NCBI RefSeq assembly: GCF_001592825.1
Contig: NZ_LTZG01000021.1
Coordinates: forward strand, 124,001 to 188,000
Origin: Planococcus maritimus
Lineage (GTDB): Bacteria; Bacillota; Bacilli; Bacillales_A; Planococcaceae
DNA: 64,000 bases
Direction: 5' to 3'
The notes beneath the pieces are model-generated. The model ran no database searches and had not been told where the DNA came from. It saw only the letters and a program-made list of their open reading frames with translations. Numbering within the stretch: position 1 is the first letter of the stretch; every line of letters starts with the position of its first letter. The position numbers were made by a program, and so were the translations under genes. Of this stretch, positions 9,274 through 19,670 are shown piece by piece.

Positions 9274-11058
9274 TTACTGTGAATCTTTTTCACTATTCTG
9301 AATAGTTACAGCTAGGTTTAATTCCTCTAACTGGGCGTTTGATACGGCACTTGGCGCTTCTGTCAGCATATCGCTGGCAGAGGCTGTCTTAGGAAACGCA
9401 ATGGTATCACGCAAATTGGTGCGCCCGGCGAGGAGCATCACCAAGCGATCCAGTCCGAATGCAATGCCGCCATGCGGAGGCGTACCGTATTCGAATGCTT
9501 CAAGCAAGAAGCCGAATTGCTCCGTCGCTTCTTCTTTTGAGAAGCCGAGCACTTCGAACATTTTTTCCTGGATGTCGCGTTTGTAAATACGCGCAGATCC
9601 CCCACCGAGTTCGTAGCCGTTTAATACCAAGTCATATGCTTGTGCACGAACGTTTTGCGGTTCTGTCGACAATTTATTAAGGTCTTCTTCAAAAGGCATC
9701 GTAAATGGATGATGCGCAGCGTAGAAGCGGCCATCTTTGTCATCATATTCGAGCAACGGCCAATCCGTGATCCATAGGAATTTGAAGACTGATTGGTCGA
9801 TCAAGTCCAAATCTTTGCCGAGCTTCATGCGCAAAGCGCCGAGTGCATCCGCAACGACTGTTTTGGCATCAGCCACAAACAGTAGCAAATCTCCTGCTTC
9901 CGCTTGTGCGGCCTCAATCAAGCGATCAGCGGCTTCGCCTTCAAAGAATTTGGCGATCGGTCCTTTGACGCCGCCCTCTTCGACTTTCAACCACGCTAAG
10001 CCTTTTGCTCCGTAACGTGATGCGAATTCGCCAAGAGCGTCAATGTCTTTGCGTGAGTAATTGGCAGCTTGTCCTTTGGCGTTGATCAGTTTCACTTGCC
10101 CACCGGATTCGACTGCACCAGTGAAGACTTTAAAGGCAGAGTCTTTTACCAGTTCCGATACATCCGTCAATTCCATGCCAAAGCGGACATCCGGCTTGTC
10201 AGAACCAAAGCGTTCCATTGCATCCCGGTAACTCATGCGCTCGAAGCCTGTGTCGATGTTGATGCCTTTAACGTCTTTCATCACTTGAATCATCAAGCGC
10301 TCATTTAATTCGATGATGTCCTCCATTGTTTGGAAGCTCATTTCCATATCGATTTGCGTAAATTCCGGCTGGCGGTCCGCACGCAGATCCTCATCGCGGA
10401 AACAGCGGGCGATTTGATAATACTTATCCACCCCTGAAACCATCAGCATTTGCTTGAACAATTGCGGAGATTGCGGAAGCGCATAAAACTCACCGTCATG
10501 AACACGGCTTGGCACCAAATAATCGCGCGCGCCTTCTGGTGTGGACTTTGTCAAAATGGGTGTTTCCACATCTAGGAACCCTTCGCTGTCAAGGAAATTG
10601 CGGATCGTTTTTGTCACATCCGAACGCATTTTCAAGGTTTCGAACATCGCTGGGCGGCGCAAGTCCAAATAACGGTATTTTAAGCGTAGATCTTCGCTGA
10701 CATCCGTTTGGTCTTCAATCGCAAACGGCGGGTTTTTCGCAGCGTTGATAATTTCCGCACTATCCACTTGCACTTCAACTTTCCCTGTTTTCATTGCGGC
10801 GTTCACTTGGCCTTCTGCTCGTTCCACCACAAGCCCATCAATATGGACGACGAACTCATTGCGTAGTGTTTCACCAATTTTCGATGCCGTTTCAGAAATT
10901 TCCGGGTTGAAAACCACTTGGACAATTCCTGAACGGTCGCGGACATCGACGAAAATCAAACCGCCGAGGTCGCGGCGTTTGCGAACCCATCCCTTCAATG
11001 ATACGCGCTGGCCAATTGACGTTTCGTTCACTTCTCCACAATAATGTGTTCTCGACAT
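9274..11058 (-). CDS. aspS: Aspartate--tRNA ligase
   Basis: A 594-residue class II synthetase. The N-terminal OB-fold ([30 protein letters not shown]) binds the anticodon, the catalytic core has motif 2 ([22 protein letters not shown] split over residues about 210-230) and motif 3 ([15 protein letters not shown] near 535), and the bacterial GAD insertion lies between them. It starts 3 bp after hisS stops, with GGGGGA 6 nt ahead of its ATG, so the two are co-transcribed from the hisS T-box. Whether it is strictly aspartyl or also asparaginyl (non-discriminating) cannot be told by eye. Confidence 0.97.
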   Translation of the reverse strand: MSRTHYCGEVNETSIGQRVSLKGWVRKRRDLGGLIFVDVRDRSGIVQVVFNPEISETASKIGETLRNEFVVHIDGLVVERAEGQVNAAMKTGKVEVQVDSAEIINAAKNPPFAIEDQTDVSEDLRLKYRYLDLRRPAMFETLKMRSDVTKTIRNFLDSEGFLDVETPILTKSTPEGARDYLVPSRVHDGEFYALPQSPQLFKQMLMVSGVDKYYQIARCFRDEDLRADRQPEFTQIDMEMSFQTMEDIIELNERLMIQVMKDVKGINIDTGFERMSYRDAMERFGSDKPDVRFGMELTDVSELVKDSAFKVFTGAVESGGQVKLINAKGQAANYSRKDIDALGEFASRYGAKGLAWLKVEEGGVKGPIAKFFEGEAADRLIEAAQAEAGDLLLFVADAKTVVADALGALRMKLGKDLDLIDQSVFKFLWITDWPLLEYDDKDGRFYAAHHPFTMPFEEDLNKLSTEPQNVRAQAYDLVLNGYELGGGSARIYKRDIQEKMFEVLGFSKEEATEQFGFLLEAFEYGTPPHGGIAFGLDRLVMLLAGRTNLRDTIAFPKTASASDMLTEAPSAVSNAQLEELNLAVTIQNSEKDSQ

Positions 11059-11060
11059 AT

Positions 11061-12344
11061 CTATTCCCCCAATGATTTCTTTTTCTGGATGTTTTCAGCT
11101 AATTCATCGAATGGCACTTCCTGCTGGTCACGCGTCGCCATTTCTTTGACGGCCGCTTTGCCACTCTCAAGCTCTGATTCACCGATGACGATGACAAAGC
11201 GCGCTTGTTTGCGATCGGCAGACTTCATTTGCGCTTTCATCTTGCGGTCAGTGAAATCCATGTCCGCGGAAATGCCATTTGCGCGCAGATCCCGAACAAT
11301 CGAGACGGCTTTCTTTTTCGACGGCGCATCCATCGCGATCACATAGGCGTTAAGTGATTGGCCCTTGCCAATTTCTACTTTCTCCATTTCCAAAGCGAGC
11401 AATAATCGCTCGATGCTCATCGCAAAACCGATTCCTGGAGATTCCGGGCCGCCGAGGTCTTCGACAAGCCCATTATAGCGGCCGCCGCCTGCAAGCGTCG
11501 TAATCGCTCCGAAGCCTTCCGCCTCGCTCATGATTTCAAACGCGGTGTGATTATAATAATCGAGCCCTCTCACCAGGTTCGGGTCGACGACATAGCTGAT
11601 GCCAAGTTCATCTAGATACCCTTTGACCTGTGCAAAATACGCACTCGATTCTTCGTTCAAATAATCCGCAAGGGACGGGGCCGTCGCCATTAACGGATGC
11701 TCACGGTCTACCTTGCAATCGAGTATGCGCAGCGGGTTCTTCTCCAGGCGATTTTGGCAATCGCCGCAGAATTCTTCAATTGACGGGGCGAAATGTTCGA
11801 TCAGCGCTTGCTTGTGTGCCAAGCGGCTTTCCGTATCACCTAGTGAATTCAAGACGAGGCGCAAACTTTTCAAACCACTCGATTTGTAGACGTCCATTGC
11901 CAGTGCAATGACTTCTGCGTCGATGGCCGGATCTTTTGAACCGATCGCTTCTACGCCGAACTGAACAAACTGGCGCATGCGCCCGGCTTGTGGCCGCTCA
12001 TAACGGAACATCGGGCCTGTATAGTAGAGCTTGACGGGCTGGTCAGGTTGTCCGAATAATTTGTTTTCGACATAGGAACGCACGACAGAGGCCGTTCCTT
12101 CCGGTCGCAGGGTCAAAGAACGATCCCCACGATCCTGGAATGTATACATTTCCTTTTGGACGATATCCGTCGTGTCGCCAACGCCACGCTGGAAGAGTTC
12201 TGTGTGTTCGAAAACCGGCGTGCGGATTTCCTTGTACTGATACAAGTTGCATAATCGATTAATTGTTTGTTCAATTTCCTGCCATTTGGCAGAGTCTTGC
12301 GGCAGCACATCATATGTGCCGCGCGGTGCTTGGATATTGCCCAT
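11061..12344 (-). CDS. hisS: Histidine--tRNA ligase
   Basis: A 427-residue class II synthetase. The beginning [15 protein letters not shown] is the standard HisRS N-terminus; motif 2 is in [21 protein letters not shown] and the histidine-specific motifs [14 protein letters not shown] and [15 protein letters not shown] are present. The open frame extends upstream to 12431, but those extra codons are the T-box terminator. An ATG at 12350 lies directly against the GGAGAG ribosome site, so the ATG at 12344 with 6 nt spacing is chosen. It is first in the hisS-aspS operon. Confidence 0.96.
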   Translation of the reverse strand: MGNIQAPRGTYDVLPQDSAKWQEIEQTINRLCNLYQYKEIRTPVFEHTELFQRGVGDTTDIVQKEMYTFQDRGDRSLTLRPEGTASVVRSYVENKLFGQPDQPVKLYYTGPMFRYERPQAGRMRQFVQFGVEAIGSKDPAIDAEVIALAMDVYKSSGLKSLRLVLNSLGDTESRLAHKQALIEHFAPSIEEFCGDCQNRLEKNPLRILDCKVDREHPLMATAPSLADYLNEESSAYFAQVKGYLDELGISYVVDPNLVRGLDYYNHTAFEIMSEAEGFGAITTLAGGGRYNGLVEDLGGPESPGIGFAMSIERLLLALEMEKVEIGKGQSLNAYVIAMDAPSKKKAVSIVRDLRANGISADMDFTDRKMKAQMKSADRKQARFVIVIGESELESGKAAVKEMATRDQQEVPFDELAENIQKKKSLGE

Positions 12345-12364
12345 TTTCATCTCTCCTTTTCCAT

Positions 12365-12628
12365 ACAAAAAAGCCCCCGCCCCTTGCTTTCGCAAGGGAC
12401 GAGAGCTAAAAATTAGCTTCCGCGGTTCCACCCTAGTTGACGCAAAGTTCTGCGCCCTCTCTGTCCGGATAACGGCCGGAACCGTCTTAGCCTAATAAGC
12501 GCAGTGCGCCGTTCAGTAAAGAACCTCAAGAGTGTTTTTCATTGCAGATCTCTGCAGGAAAGCTTTCAGCCCAGGGCTTTCCCTCTCTTTTCAGTCGACG
12601 CCAACAATTACTTTCTCCGTCTTCAGCA
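12365..12628 (-). promoter_or_regulatory. T-box riboswitch leader of hisS-aspS
   Basis: The T-box sequence AGGGTGGAACCGCG is present on the minus strand (12421-12434), followed by a very stable terminator hairpin with a T-tract (12367-12407). About 190 nt upstream is available for Stem I and the specifier loop. It controls hisS and through it aspS, and should sense uncharged tRNA-His or tRNA-Asp; I did not resolve the specifier. Confidence 0.92.
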
Positions 12629-12652
12629 AAATTATATAAGTAGAATAAATCA

Positions 12653-12681
12653 ATCTTAATCAGCTGATGAAATCTTGTCAA
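12653..12681 (-). promoter_or_regulatory. Putative promoter of the hisS T-box transcript
   Basis: A perfect -35 TTGACA (12676-12681) and a TAAGAT -10 (12653-12658) are spaced 17 nt apart, about 25 bp before the T-box Stem I. The -10 match is only moderate. Confidence 0.45.
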
Positions 12682-12749
12682 GCTTTTGCATACATTGCCT
12701 GATTTTTTTGATATTATAATGAAGATGAACTTAATTTAGGAGGGCCGCT

Positions 12750-14318
12750 ATGCAACGACGATTATACCTCACTTTACTGATTTTTATTTTAGCTTTATCG
12801 GGCACGATCCCGCTGGCTCTATCAAACTCAGCCTTAGCCGATAATGGCGAAATATCTGCAACAGGTTCAACGGTCAATATACGGTCCGGTCCGGGATTGA
12901 GTTACGAAGTAATCGGCTCGATGAAACAAGGCGACACAGCGCAGCAACTTTCACGCAGCGGCGATTGGATCGAGATCCGCTACGGCAATTCTGAAGGATG
13001 GGTCGCTTCTTGGCTCGTCAGTACAGAACAAGCAGCCGACACATCTTCACAAACCGCAATCTCGTCCGTCGACAGCTTGAACATCCGTGCACAGGCAGAT
13101 TTGTCTTCCGCAGTGCTGTCGAAAATGAATGCCGGCGAACAAGCGAAAGTTATCGCTAGTCACGGCGACTGGACAGAAGTGCAATTCCGCAACGTCCGCG
13201 GCTTCGTGTCTACACAGTACATAAGTTTGACTGACCAACAAAATGCGTCTTCCGAAGACTCAACTTCTGATGTAGAAGCCAATACTGGTCAAGCGCTCGA
13301 AAAACTCGCGTCCTTCCGCATTGCGGTCGACGCATTGAATGTTCGTGCCGAACCGAGTTTGAACGCTAAAATTCAAGACTCTGTAAAACAAGGGCAAGTA
13401 TTTAATGTAAAAGGCATGGAAGGCAATTGGGTCCAATTGGAACTGGCAGACGGCAAAACCGGCTGGGTCTATGCTTTCTACGGTGAATTGTCTGATCAAC
13501 CCGCACAGCAAGCCAGCTCTTCCGGTGAACAAGTGACTGTCATAACCGATGGCACAAATTTGCGCGCACAAGCAAGCACCTCTTCACAAGTTGTTACACA
13601 CGCCGATGCCGGCACGCAATTAACGGTGGCAGGCAAAGAAGGCCAGTGGTATTTGGTAGCGCTTGAAGATGGCCGCCAAGCCTATATCGCTGATTGGGTC
13701 GTGCGTTCCGGAACATCTACGGAACTGGTTGAAGCTGAAAAGCAACAACCGCTAAGAAAAGCGGGCACCTTGAACGGCTTAACGATCGTTTTGGACCCAG
13801 GTCATGGGGGCAATGACGGCGGTACGGTTGGCGTCCGCAAAACGAACGAAAAAGACTTAACGTTGAAAACGGCAGAAATTCTGTCTCATCAATTGCGATC
13901 TGCAGGAGCGGAAGTCGTTCTGACGAGGCAATCAGATGTTTATGTCGATCTTCGACAACGGGTATCTGAGAGCCATCAAGTAGCAGCTGACGCATTTATC
14001 AGTATCCATTACGATGCTACGGAAGATAGCACGGTTTCCGGCTTTACTTCGTATTACCAACATCCGTACCAGCAAAAATTAGCGGAGCACATCAATGGTG
14101 GCTTGGCTGGGAAATTGACGCTTGACGACCGCGGCGCAAGAAAAGGCAATTACCTTGTGTTGCGGGACAATCGCCAGGCTGCGGTACTCGTCGAACTTGG
14201 CTTCCTCAGCAATTTCAATGAAGAACGCATCGTCTCAAGCGACCAATTCCGCGAACAAGCTGCACTTGGTCTATACAACGGCATTATCAGTTATTTTGAT
14301 TCTGAACTAAGCGAATAA
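12750..14318 (+). CDS. N-acetylmuramoyl-L-alanine amidase with four SH3b domains (YrvJ-like)
   Basis: A 522-residue secreted cell-wall hydrolase. An N-terminal signal peptide (residues 1-30, basic MQRR then a hydrophobic stretch ending SALA) is followed by four bacterial SH3 repeats at about 33-92, 103-160, 187-246 and 261-320. Each carries the LNIRAQADLSSAVLSKM-like signature. The C-terminal Amidase_3 domain starts at LNGLTIVLDPGHGGNDGG (about residue 345) and includes the Zn ligands in GHGG, the conserved glutamate region and SIHYDA, ending with LVELGFLSN. It cleaves the amide between MurNAc and L-Ala. It has the same neighbour (hisS) as yrvJ in B. subtilis. Start follows GGAGGGCCGCT. Confidence 0.94.
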   Translation: MQRRLYLTLLIFILALSGTIPLALSNSALADNGEISATGSTVNIRSGPGLSYEVIGSMKQGDTAQQLSRSGDWIEIRYGNSEGWVASWLVSTEQAADTSSQTAISSVDSLNIRAQADLSSAVLSKMNAGEQAKVIASHGDWTEVQFRNVRGFVSTQYISLTDQQNASSEDSTSDVEANTGQALEKLASFRIAVDALNVRAEPSLNAKIQDSVKQGQVFNVKGMEGNWVQLELADGKTGWVYAFYGELSDQPAQQASSSGEQVTVITDGTNLRAQASTSSQVVTHADAGTQLTVAGKEGQWYLVALEDGRQAYIADWVVRSGTSTELVEAEKQQPLRKAGTLNGLTIVLDPGHGGNDGGTVGVRKTNEKDLTLKTAEILSHQLRSAGAEVVLTRQSDVYVDLRQRVSESHQVAADAFISIHYDATEDSTVSGFTSYYQHPYQQKLAEHINGGLAGKLTLDDRGARKGNYLVLRDNRQAAVLVELGFLSNFNEERIVSSDQFREQAALGLYNGIISYFDSELSE

Positions 14319-14389
14319 ATCCAAATGGGCTGTCCCAAAAGGTCATGAAAAGTGACTTTTAGGGGCAGTCTTTTTCTTCTAAAGAAATG

Positions 14390-14538
14390 GCTGATGTCCA
14401 TTTCGACGGACGCTTTCCGCGGGCACGGCCTTAGCCGCTTCCCTCGCTTCGCTCAGTCCAGGGTCTTCGGCTCGCGTCGCTCCTTCGCTTAGCTCAGTCA
14501 CTATTCCCGCTGGAGTCGCCGTCTCCATTCCCATCAGC
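14390..14538 (-). repeat. GC-rich dispersed repeat (copy 1), nested in the 312-bp element
   Basis: On the minus strand this carries a core ending GCCGTGCCCGCGGAAAGCGT, preceded by an AGACCC block and a GAAGCGGCT block. The same blocks in the same order occur at 35655-35795 (plus strand) and 43218-43315 (minus strand). The ends GCTGATG/CATCAGC are inverted. Confidence 0.6.
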
Positions 14539-14573
14539 TGGCTACTCTCAGGTGCCTCACCGATAAATCAAAA

Positions 14574-14613
14574 ACAGACAGAGAAAAAGAATTTTTTCTC
14601 CGTCTGTTTTATT
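14574..14613. terminator. Strong bidirectional terminator hairpin
   Basis: AAACAGACAGAGAAAAA pairs with TTTTTTCTCCGTCTGTTT across a very short loop, with T residues following on the plus strand. It would terminate the amidase transcript if a hairpin nearer the stop codon does not. Confidence 0.7.
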
Positions 14614-14705
14614 TTAGGGACTTATGAGACAGCCCCATTTTTTTGCAAAATGGATGCGATTTTGTTGGCGATGGCCCCAAGAACCCGTCCTTTGTGTTGA
14701 CCCAT

Positions 14706-14738
14706 TGAAAAAGAGGCGAGCTTAGCCGCTCACCTCTC
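14706..14738 (-). terminator. Intrinsic terminator of dtd-relA
   Basis: Minus-strand GAGGTGAGC-GGCTAA-GCTCGCCTC followed by TTTTTC, 6 bp beyond the dtd stop codon. Confidence 0.8.
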
Positions 14739-14743
14739 CAAGG

Positions 14744-15196
14744 TTATTTTTTAGCACCATCTGAGTCAACGACAATGGTGACAGGCCCATCGTTCGTAAG
14801 CTGGACATCCATCATGGCACCGAATACGCCGGTTTCAACCTGAAGACCGTGGCTTGCCAATTCATCGTTGAATTTCAACCATAAGGGTTCCGCTTGTTCC
14901 GGGCGCGCCGCTTCGACAAAGCTTGGGCGCCGCCCTTTTTTAACATCTCCGTATAAGGTGAATTGGGAAATCGACAGGACGCTGCCTCCCGCTTCCGCGA
15001 TTGAATGATTCATCTTGCCGTGTTCGTCCTCGAACAGGCGAAGGCCGGCAATTTTTTTTGCGGCATAGGCCGCATCTGCTTCCGTATCGCTGTGGGTGAT
15101 GCCAACAAGCAACACATAGCCTGAATCGATCGCACCTGTCATTTGGCCATCCACCGTCACGGACGCTTGTTTTGAACGCTGTAAGACAACTTTCAT
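14744..15196 (-). CDS. dtd: D-aminoacyl-tRNA deacylase
   Basis: A 150-residue chirality-checkpoint enzyme that hydrolyses D-aminoacyl-tRNAs (and Gly-tRNA-Ala). The family motifs are [10 protein letters not shown] (about residue 77) and [13 protein letters not shown] near the C-terminus, where the NxGPxT loop donates the Gly-Pro cross-subunit motif. Length is as expected. It lies 9 bp downstream of relA, an arrangement conserved in Bacillales, with AAGGAGGAGCC directly before the ATG. Confidence 0.96.
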   Translation of the reverse strand: MKVVLQRSKQASVTVDGQMTGAIDSGYVLLVGITHSDTEADAAYAAKKIAGLRLFEDEHGKMNHSIAEAGGSVLSISQFTLYGDVKKGRRPSFVEAARPEQAEPLWLKFNDELASHGLQVETGVFGAMMDVQLTNDGPVTIVVDSDGAKK

Positions 15197-15205
15197 GGCT
15201 CCTCC

Positions 15206-17398
15206 TTAATTTGTCACACGTTTGACCGAATAAACGTCAGGAATTTGCTTGATGCGCTCGACGACACGGTTCAAATGAGAGAGATGCGGAATCATAATCG
15301 ATAAGTTGATCGTGGCAATCTTATCTTTGTCAGCACGCCCGCTGACGGCCGTGATTGTTGTCTTTGTCTCACTGACCATATGCATCACTTCATTGATCAA
15401 GCCTGTGCGGTCATATGCCTGTACTTCGATATCAATTTGATACGATTTGTTTTCAGGCGACCCTGCATTTTCCCATTCGACCGGGATCAATCGGTCAGAT
15501 TCGTCCGCTTGGATATTCGGGCAATCTGCACGGTGAACTGAGACGCCGCGGCCTTTGGTGATAAAACCGAGGATGGCATCGCCAGGAACTGGGTTGCAGC
15601 ATTTCGACAAGCGGATCATCATATTGTCAATGCCGCGCACGATCACACCGGATTCCGTCTGTTTTTTCGGCTGGTTGGATTTCATTTCTACGGTGATTTT
15701 CTCAATAGCTTCTTCCTGCTCGCGCTTTTTGCGCTGGCGCTCTGCCAGGCGATTGACGACTTGCTGTGCGGTGATGCCGTTGAAACCGACAGCCGCATAC
15801 ATGTCGTCTTCACTAGCAAAATTGTATTTCTCAATAACGCGTTTGATGTTCTCTCCCGTCAGTACTTCTTTTTGGGTGAACTCCTGTGCTTTGATCTCTT
15901 TTTCAACAAGGTCGCGTCCTTTATGGACATTATCATCGCGGACTTGTTTCTTGAAAAATTGCTTGATCTTATTTTTAGCTTGCGTTGATTTGGCGATGTT
16001 TAGCCAGTCGCGGCTCGGGCCGACCGATTGCTTGGACGTCAAAATTTCGACGATGTCGCCCGTATGGAGTTCAAAATCAAGCGGCACCATTTTGCCGTTC
16101 ACTTTCGCGCCGATTGTTTTATTGCCAATTTCGCTATGGACACGGTAGGCAAAATCAATTGGGCAAGAACCATCCGGCATTTCAATTACGTCGCCTTTTG
16201 GCGAGAAGACATAGACCATATCCGAGAACAAATCGAATTTCAGCGATTCCATAAATTCTTCGGCGTTGTCGGATTCGTTTTGGAAATCAAGGATTTCTCG
16301 GAACCACGACAAACGGGAATCAACCGAACTGAGTGGTTTGTCAGATGTCTTGCCTTCTTTATACGCCCAGTGCGCCGCTACCCCGTATTCGGCGATGCGG
16401 TGCATTTCTTCTGTGCGGATTTGCACTTCCAGCGGATCGCCTTGTGGACCGATGACTGTCGTATGCAGCGATTGGTAAAGATTTTGCTTCGGCATAGCGA
16501 TATAATCCTTGAATCGTCCAGGCATCGGCTTCCAGGTGGAATGGATAATGCCAAGCACCGCATAACAGTCTTTAATGCTGTCGACCGTAATGCGCACAGC
16601 AAGCAAATCATAGATTTCGTTGAACTGCTTATTTTGCATGGCCATTTTTTTATAGATGCTGTAAATATGCTTTGGACGCCCAAACAGATCCGCTTCTAAG
16701 CCAACTTCATCAAGCTGGACGCGAATTTCACCCATGACATTGTTCAAATAATCTTCCCGCTCTGTGCGTTTTTTCTTCATAAGATTGACAATGCGGTAAT
16801 ATTGCTGCGGATTCAAATAACGAAGAGCTGTATCTTCGAGCTCCCATTTGATCGTATTGATCCCAAGACGATGAGCAATCGGCGCAAAAATTTCCAGCGT
16901 CTCGTTTGCCTTAATGCGCTGTTTCTCAACTGATTGGTATTTCAAGGTTCTCAAATTATGCAAACGGTCCGCTAGTTTAATAAGAATGACGCGGATGTCC
17001 TGGGCCATCGCAACAAACATTTTGCGGTGGTTTTCCGCCTGCTGTTCTTCTTTTGACATATACTTAATCTTGCTGAGTTTTGTCACGCCATCGACCAATA
17101 AAGCGACTTCTTCATCGAAATCGCGGACGATGTCTTCGCGGCTGACATCGGTATCTTCTACGACGTCATGCAAAAAACCCGCTGCGACAGTAGCCGGATC
17201 CATCTGCAGTTCTGCCAGGATCCCGGCTACTTGCACCGGATGCACAATATACGGTTCGCCGGATTTCCGGAATTGGCCATCATGGGCTTCATAGGCAAGT
17301 TGGTACGCCTTTTTAATCGTTTCAACGTGCTCTGCATTCATATAGGACGCAACCATTTCGAATACATCTTCAACTGTTCTCACTTGATCTTTCGCCAT
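15206..17398 (-). CDS. relA: Bifunctional (p)ppGpp synthetase/hydrolase (long RSH, Rel)
   Basis: A 730-residue stringent-response enzyme. Domains in order: HD hydrolase with [14 protein letters not shown] (about residue 75); synthetase with [13 protein letters not shown] and [12 protein letters not shown] (about residues 240-310); TGS (about 390-450, [21 protein letters not shown]); the CC/zinc-finger region with [10 protein letters not shown]; and a C-terminal ACT domain. The RFKD in the synthetase domain is the form found in bifunctional Rel/SpoT rather than the EFDD of E. coli RelA, so both activities are predicted. In B. subtilis it directly follows apt; here a beta-helix gene separates them. 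Confidence 0.96.
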   Translation of the reverse strand: MAKDQVRTVEDVFEMVASYMNAEHVETIKKAYQLAYEAHDGQFRKSGEPYIVHPVQVAGILAELQMDPATVAAGFLHDVVEDTDVSREDIVRDFDEEVALLVDGVTKLSKIKYMSKEEQQAENHRKMFVAMAQDIRVILIKLADRLHNLRTLKYQSVEKQRIKANETLEIFAPIAHRLGINTIKWELEDTALRYLNPQQYYRIVNLMKKKRTEREDYLNNVMGEIRVQLDEVGLEADLFGRPKHIYSIYKKMAMQNKQFNEIYDLLAVRITVDSIKDCYAVLGIIHSTWKPMPGRFKDYIAMPKQNLYQSLHTTVIGPQGDPLEVQIRTEEMHRIAEYGVAAHWAYKEGKTSDKPLSSVDSRLSWFREILDFQNESDNAEEFMESLKFDLFSDMVYVFSPKGDVIEMPDGSCPIDFAYRVHSEIGNKTIGAKVNGKMVPLDFELHTGDIVEILTSKQSVGPSRDWLNIAKSTQAKNKIKQFFKKQVRDDNVHKGRDLVEKEIKAQEFTQKEVLTGENIKRVIEKYNFASEDDMYAAVGFNGITAQQVVNRLAERQRKKREQEEAIEKITVEMKSNQPKKQTESGVIVRGIDNMMIRLSKCCNPVPGDAILGFITKGRGVSVHRADCPNIQADESDRLIPVEWENAGSPENKSYQIDIEVQAYDRTGLINEVMHMVSETKTTITAVSGRADKDKIATINLSIMIPHLSHLNRVVERIKQIPDVYSVKRVTN

Positions 17399-17515
17399 AA
17401 TTGCCCACCTTGCTTTATTTATTTCCAGAAGAGTATTTCTATATTATAGATAACTTTCCGCTGAAAAGTAAAGCTTTTGCGTATTTTCATCTATCTCCAG
17501 GAAATACCCCATAGG

Positions 17516-19069
17516 CTACAGGCGGTCGCCTCTTTGTTTGCGAATGCCGTCCACCATGATCCATTTGCTGTCATCGCCAACCGCCACGGTCTTATTCGCC
17601 GAATCCACACTCATGATATTTTTGACACGGACATTTCGCGCACTTTGCTGGCCGCCCATGATGGAAATGTCTGAACCTGCCGTACGAAAGCCACGCACTA
17701 CGCCGTTAGACAGCGAAATATGCTCGGCACGATACTGGATAGCCGATGCTGGGCGCCCTTTATAATCGTATAGCGGGTCGCCTTTAAACAAAAAGCGGTT
17801 GACCGCAACGTTGCGGTAACCCGAAACGACGAGCGCACGTGGCGATGAATCTTTGTAGAGCCTCGTCTCGACAGGTGCCAAGGAAACGAGGCGCTGCGCT
17901 TTGATGTTATAGGCAGACAGCGATTCCGGGTCTTCTCGCAGATGATGCCCGATATGACGAAAATTAAACGAACGGTTGTCGTTAACGGATAAATGACCCG
18001 AAATGAAGACGCCAGACGCTGCCGAAGAATTGGCGTGGGCTTTGATTTCCACTCCCCCAAAACAACGCGAAGTGGAATTATTAAATAACCAAACATGTCT
18101 CGACCCGTCATCGATTTCAATACCATTGGAATTGGAAAAGCCTTTTTTATGCGCTTTTCCACTCGGGTCAGAGAAATGGCAATTGGAGACAAACACATAA
18201 TCGCTATGATGAGTCGTCAAACCGTCGTCGCCAAAACCGAAGCCATTGACCTTATCAACCCAAATATATTTGCTGCCGCCCCTGCCGCGCATGCCGTCAC
18301 CCGCGTAATTATAAAGCGGCGAGGTGATGTCAACGCAATGCAAACCGGGATTGATCGCTTCGACATCTCTCACCCAGCCGTTGGTAACCCCCGCAAAAGT
18401 GATGCAGCTCGAGTAATTGCCCCAACTATTCGTGCGGTCTGTATGCCCGAGCCGTTCTACGTTCCAATCGAGGCTCAAGCTTTCGACCGAGATATTGCGA
18501 TTGCCATTGACATAATTGGAATTCGTCAATAGCCGGGAACGTTTTGGTGCTTTTGGGTGCAGTTTGATAACAGAAGCAGTTTTTCCTGCACCAACGATTC
18601 GGCTCCATGAAGGGACACGGATGCCTCTCGCGATATAGATCCCAGGAGGAACTGTCACTTCCACCCGGCCGTTGCCAAGTGCTTTTTTGAACGCTTCGGT
18701 GCAATCCGTCATGCCATCGCCAACTGCGCCATAGTCGCGTATATTGACGCGGCGGTTGATCGTCGAATCGAGTTTTTTGTATTCGCGGTCAAGTTTGCCT
18801 TTCCACTCTGGAAACAGATCCTGCCCAAAAACAATGGTGCCATAGCCGTTATCATCCGCCACTTCATAGTCATCGGCAAAAACCGACCACAATTTTTCGA
18901 AGAAATGGACCGGCCGCTTGATGCGTACGCGGGGAAGATCTTTCTTGATGTCATTGAACAGCGCTTCGGTCTCCCTGGTGACCTGTTCTAGAGGAGTGGC
19001 ATCGTTCAACAGCTGCCCAATCAGTTCATTATTTTGCACAGGATCATACCGTCTGTCCAATTCGATCAT
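17516..19069 (-). CDS. Right-handed parallel beta-helix protein with pectate-lyase-3-like N-terminal motif
   Basis: A 517-residue protein I recognise only at fold level. After about 110 mostly helical residues comes RVNIRDYGAVGDGMTDCTEAF, the start motif of Pectate_lyase_3/GH28-related beta-helix domains, then PPGIYIARGIRVPSWSRIVGAG and repeated short beta rungs with Asn/Gly turns to the C-terminus. No signal peptide or membrane segment is seen, so export would need another route. Similar folds serve as polysaccharide lyases, epimerases or phage tailspikes; the substrate is unknown. GAGAGGTGA sits 6 nt before the ATG at 19069, which decides the start. It interrupts the usual apt-relA pair and is bounded upstream by the apt terminator. 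Confidence 0.78.
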   Translation of the reverse strand: MIELDRRYDPVQNNELIGQLLNDATPLEQVTRETEALFNDIKKDLPRVRIKRPVHFFEKLWSVFADDYEVADDNGYGTIVFGQDLFPEWKGKLDREYKKLDSTINRRVNIRDYGAVGDGMTDCTEAFKKALGNGRVEVTVPPGIYIARGIRVPSWSRIVGAGKTASVIKLHPKAPKRSRLLTNSNYVNGNRNISVESLSLDWNVERLGHTDRTNSWGNYSSCITFAGVTNGWVRDVEAINPGLHCVDITSPLYNYAGDGMRGRGGSKYIWVDKVNGFGFGDDGLTTHHSDYVFVSNCHFSDPSGKAHKKGFSNSNGIEIDDGSRHVWLFNNSTSRCFGGVEIKAHANSSAASGVFISGHLSVNDNRSFNFRHIGHHLREDPESLSAYNIKAQRLVSLAPVETRLYKDSSPRALVVSGYRNVAVNRFLFKGDPLYDYKGRPASAIQYRAEHISLSNGVVRGFRTAGSDISIMGGQQSARNVRVKNIMSVDSANKTVAVGDDSKWIMVDGIRKQRGDRL

Positions 19070-19120
19070 GGAAATCACCTCTCTCCCAAGTTTCTTTCTC
19101 TACCATACCCTACCGTCAGA

Positions 19121-19157
19121 AAAAAAATCACCTTGCCCAAAAGGCAAGGTGATTTTC
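19121..19157 (-). terminator. Intrinsic terminator of recJ-apt
   Basis: AAAATCACCTTGCC and GGCAAGGTGATTTT form a 14-bp perfect stem with a 5-nt loop just after the apt stop, with a T-run on the minus strand. It separates apt transcription from the beta-helix gene. Confidence 0.88.
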
Positions 19158-19670
19158 TTAATATTGCATCAAAGTTGTAACATCGTAGCCGTCGAGGTTC
19201 TTACGGCCATCCAAATAAGTCAATTCGATCAAAAATGCACAGCCAACTACAATGCCGCCCAGTTGTTCGACCAAATTGATCGTAGCATTGATTGTGCCGC
19301 CCGTTGCCAAAAGATCATCTGTAATCAAGACGCGCTGTCCTGGTTTGATCGCATCTTTGTGCATCGTCAATACGTCCGTGCCGTACTCAAGGCCATATTG
19401 TGCGCGAATCACTTCACGCGGCAATTTGCCTTCTTTGCGAACCGGCGCAAAACCGATTTCCAGCGCATAAGCAACAGGGCAGCCAATGATAAAGCCGCGA
19501 GCTTCCGGCCCAACGATAATTTCTGCGTCCACTGTTTTCGCGTATGCAACGATTTGGTCCGTTGCGTATTTATAGGCTTCGCCACTGTCCATCAAAGATG
19601 TAATATCCTTGAACCTGATTCCTGGCTTTGGCCAATCTTCGACAATCGTAATATACTGCTTTAAATCCAT
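19158..19670 (-). CDS. apt: Adenine phosphoribosyltransferase
   Basis: A 170-residue purine salvage enzyme that makes AMP from adenine and PRPP. The PRPP-binding motif [14 protein letters not shown] is near residue 115, and the adenine-side sequences VGPEARGFI and [10 protein letters not shown] are present. Its start overlaps the last codons of recJ by 10 bp, so the two are translationally coupled. Gene order recJ-apt is as in B. subtilis. Confidence 0.97.
   Translation of the reverse strand: MDLKQYITIVEDWPKPGIRFKDITSLMDSGEAYKYATDQIVAYAKTVDAEIIVGPEARGFIIGCPVAYALEIGFAPVRKEGKLPREVIRAQYGLEYGTDVLTMHKDAIKPGQRVLITDDLLATGGTINATINLVEQLGGIVVGCAFLIELTYLDGRKNLDGYDVTTLMQY

Larger units (their letters stand above)
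14326..14637. repeat. 312-bp non-coding element with imperfect terminal inverted repeats (MITE-like)
   Basis: Between the amidase and dtd. The left end TGGGCTGTCCCAAAAGGTC and the complement of the right end TGGGGCTGTCTCATAAGTC match at about 18 of 20 positions once one-base gaps are allowed. Inside are a small hairpin at the left end, a GC-rich element (14390-14538) with its own imperfect inverted ends (GCTGATG...CATCAGC), and a strong hairpin at 14574-14613 that can act as a terminator. No reading frame of note. The structure suggests a non-autonomous mobile element or a remnant of an insertion sequence; that is inference. Confidence 0.6.

Noticed and set aside
12345-12431. N-terminal extension of hisS
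   Set aside because: The extra codons are the T-box terminator hairpin; the ribosome site favours the ATG at 12344.
14326-14637. Full insertion sequence
   Set aside because: The ends are inverted but there is no transposase frame between them, so only a non-autonomous or remnant element can be claimed.
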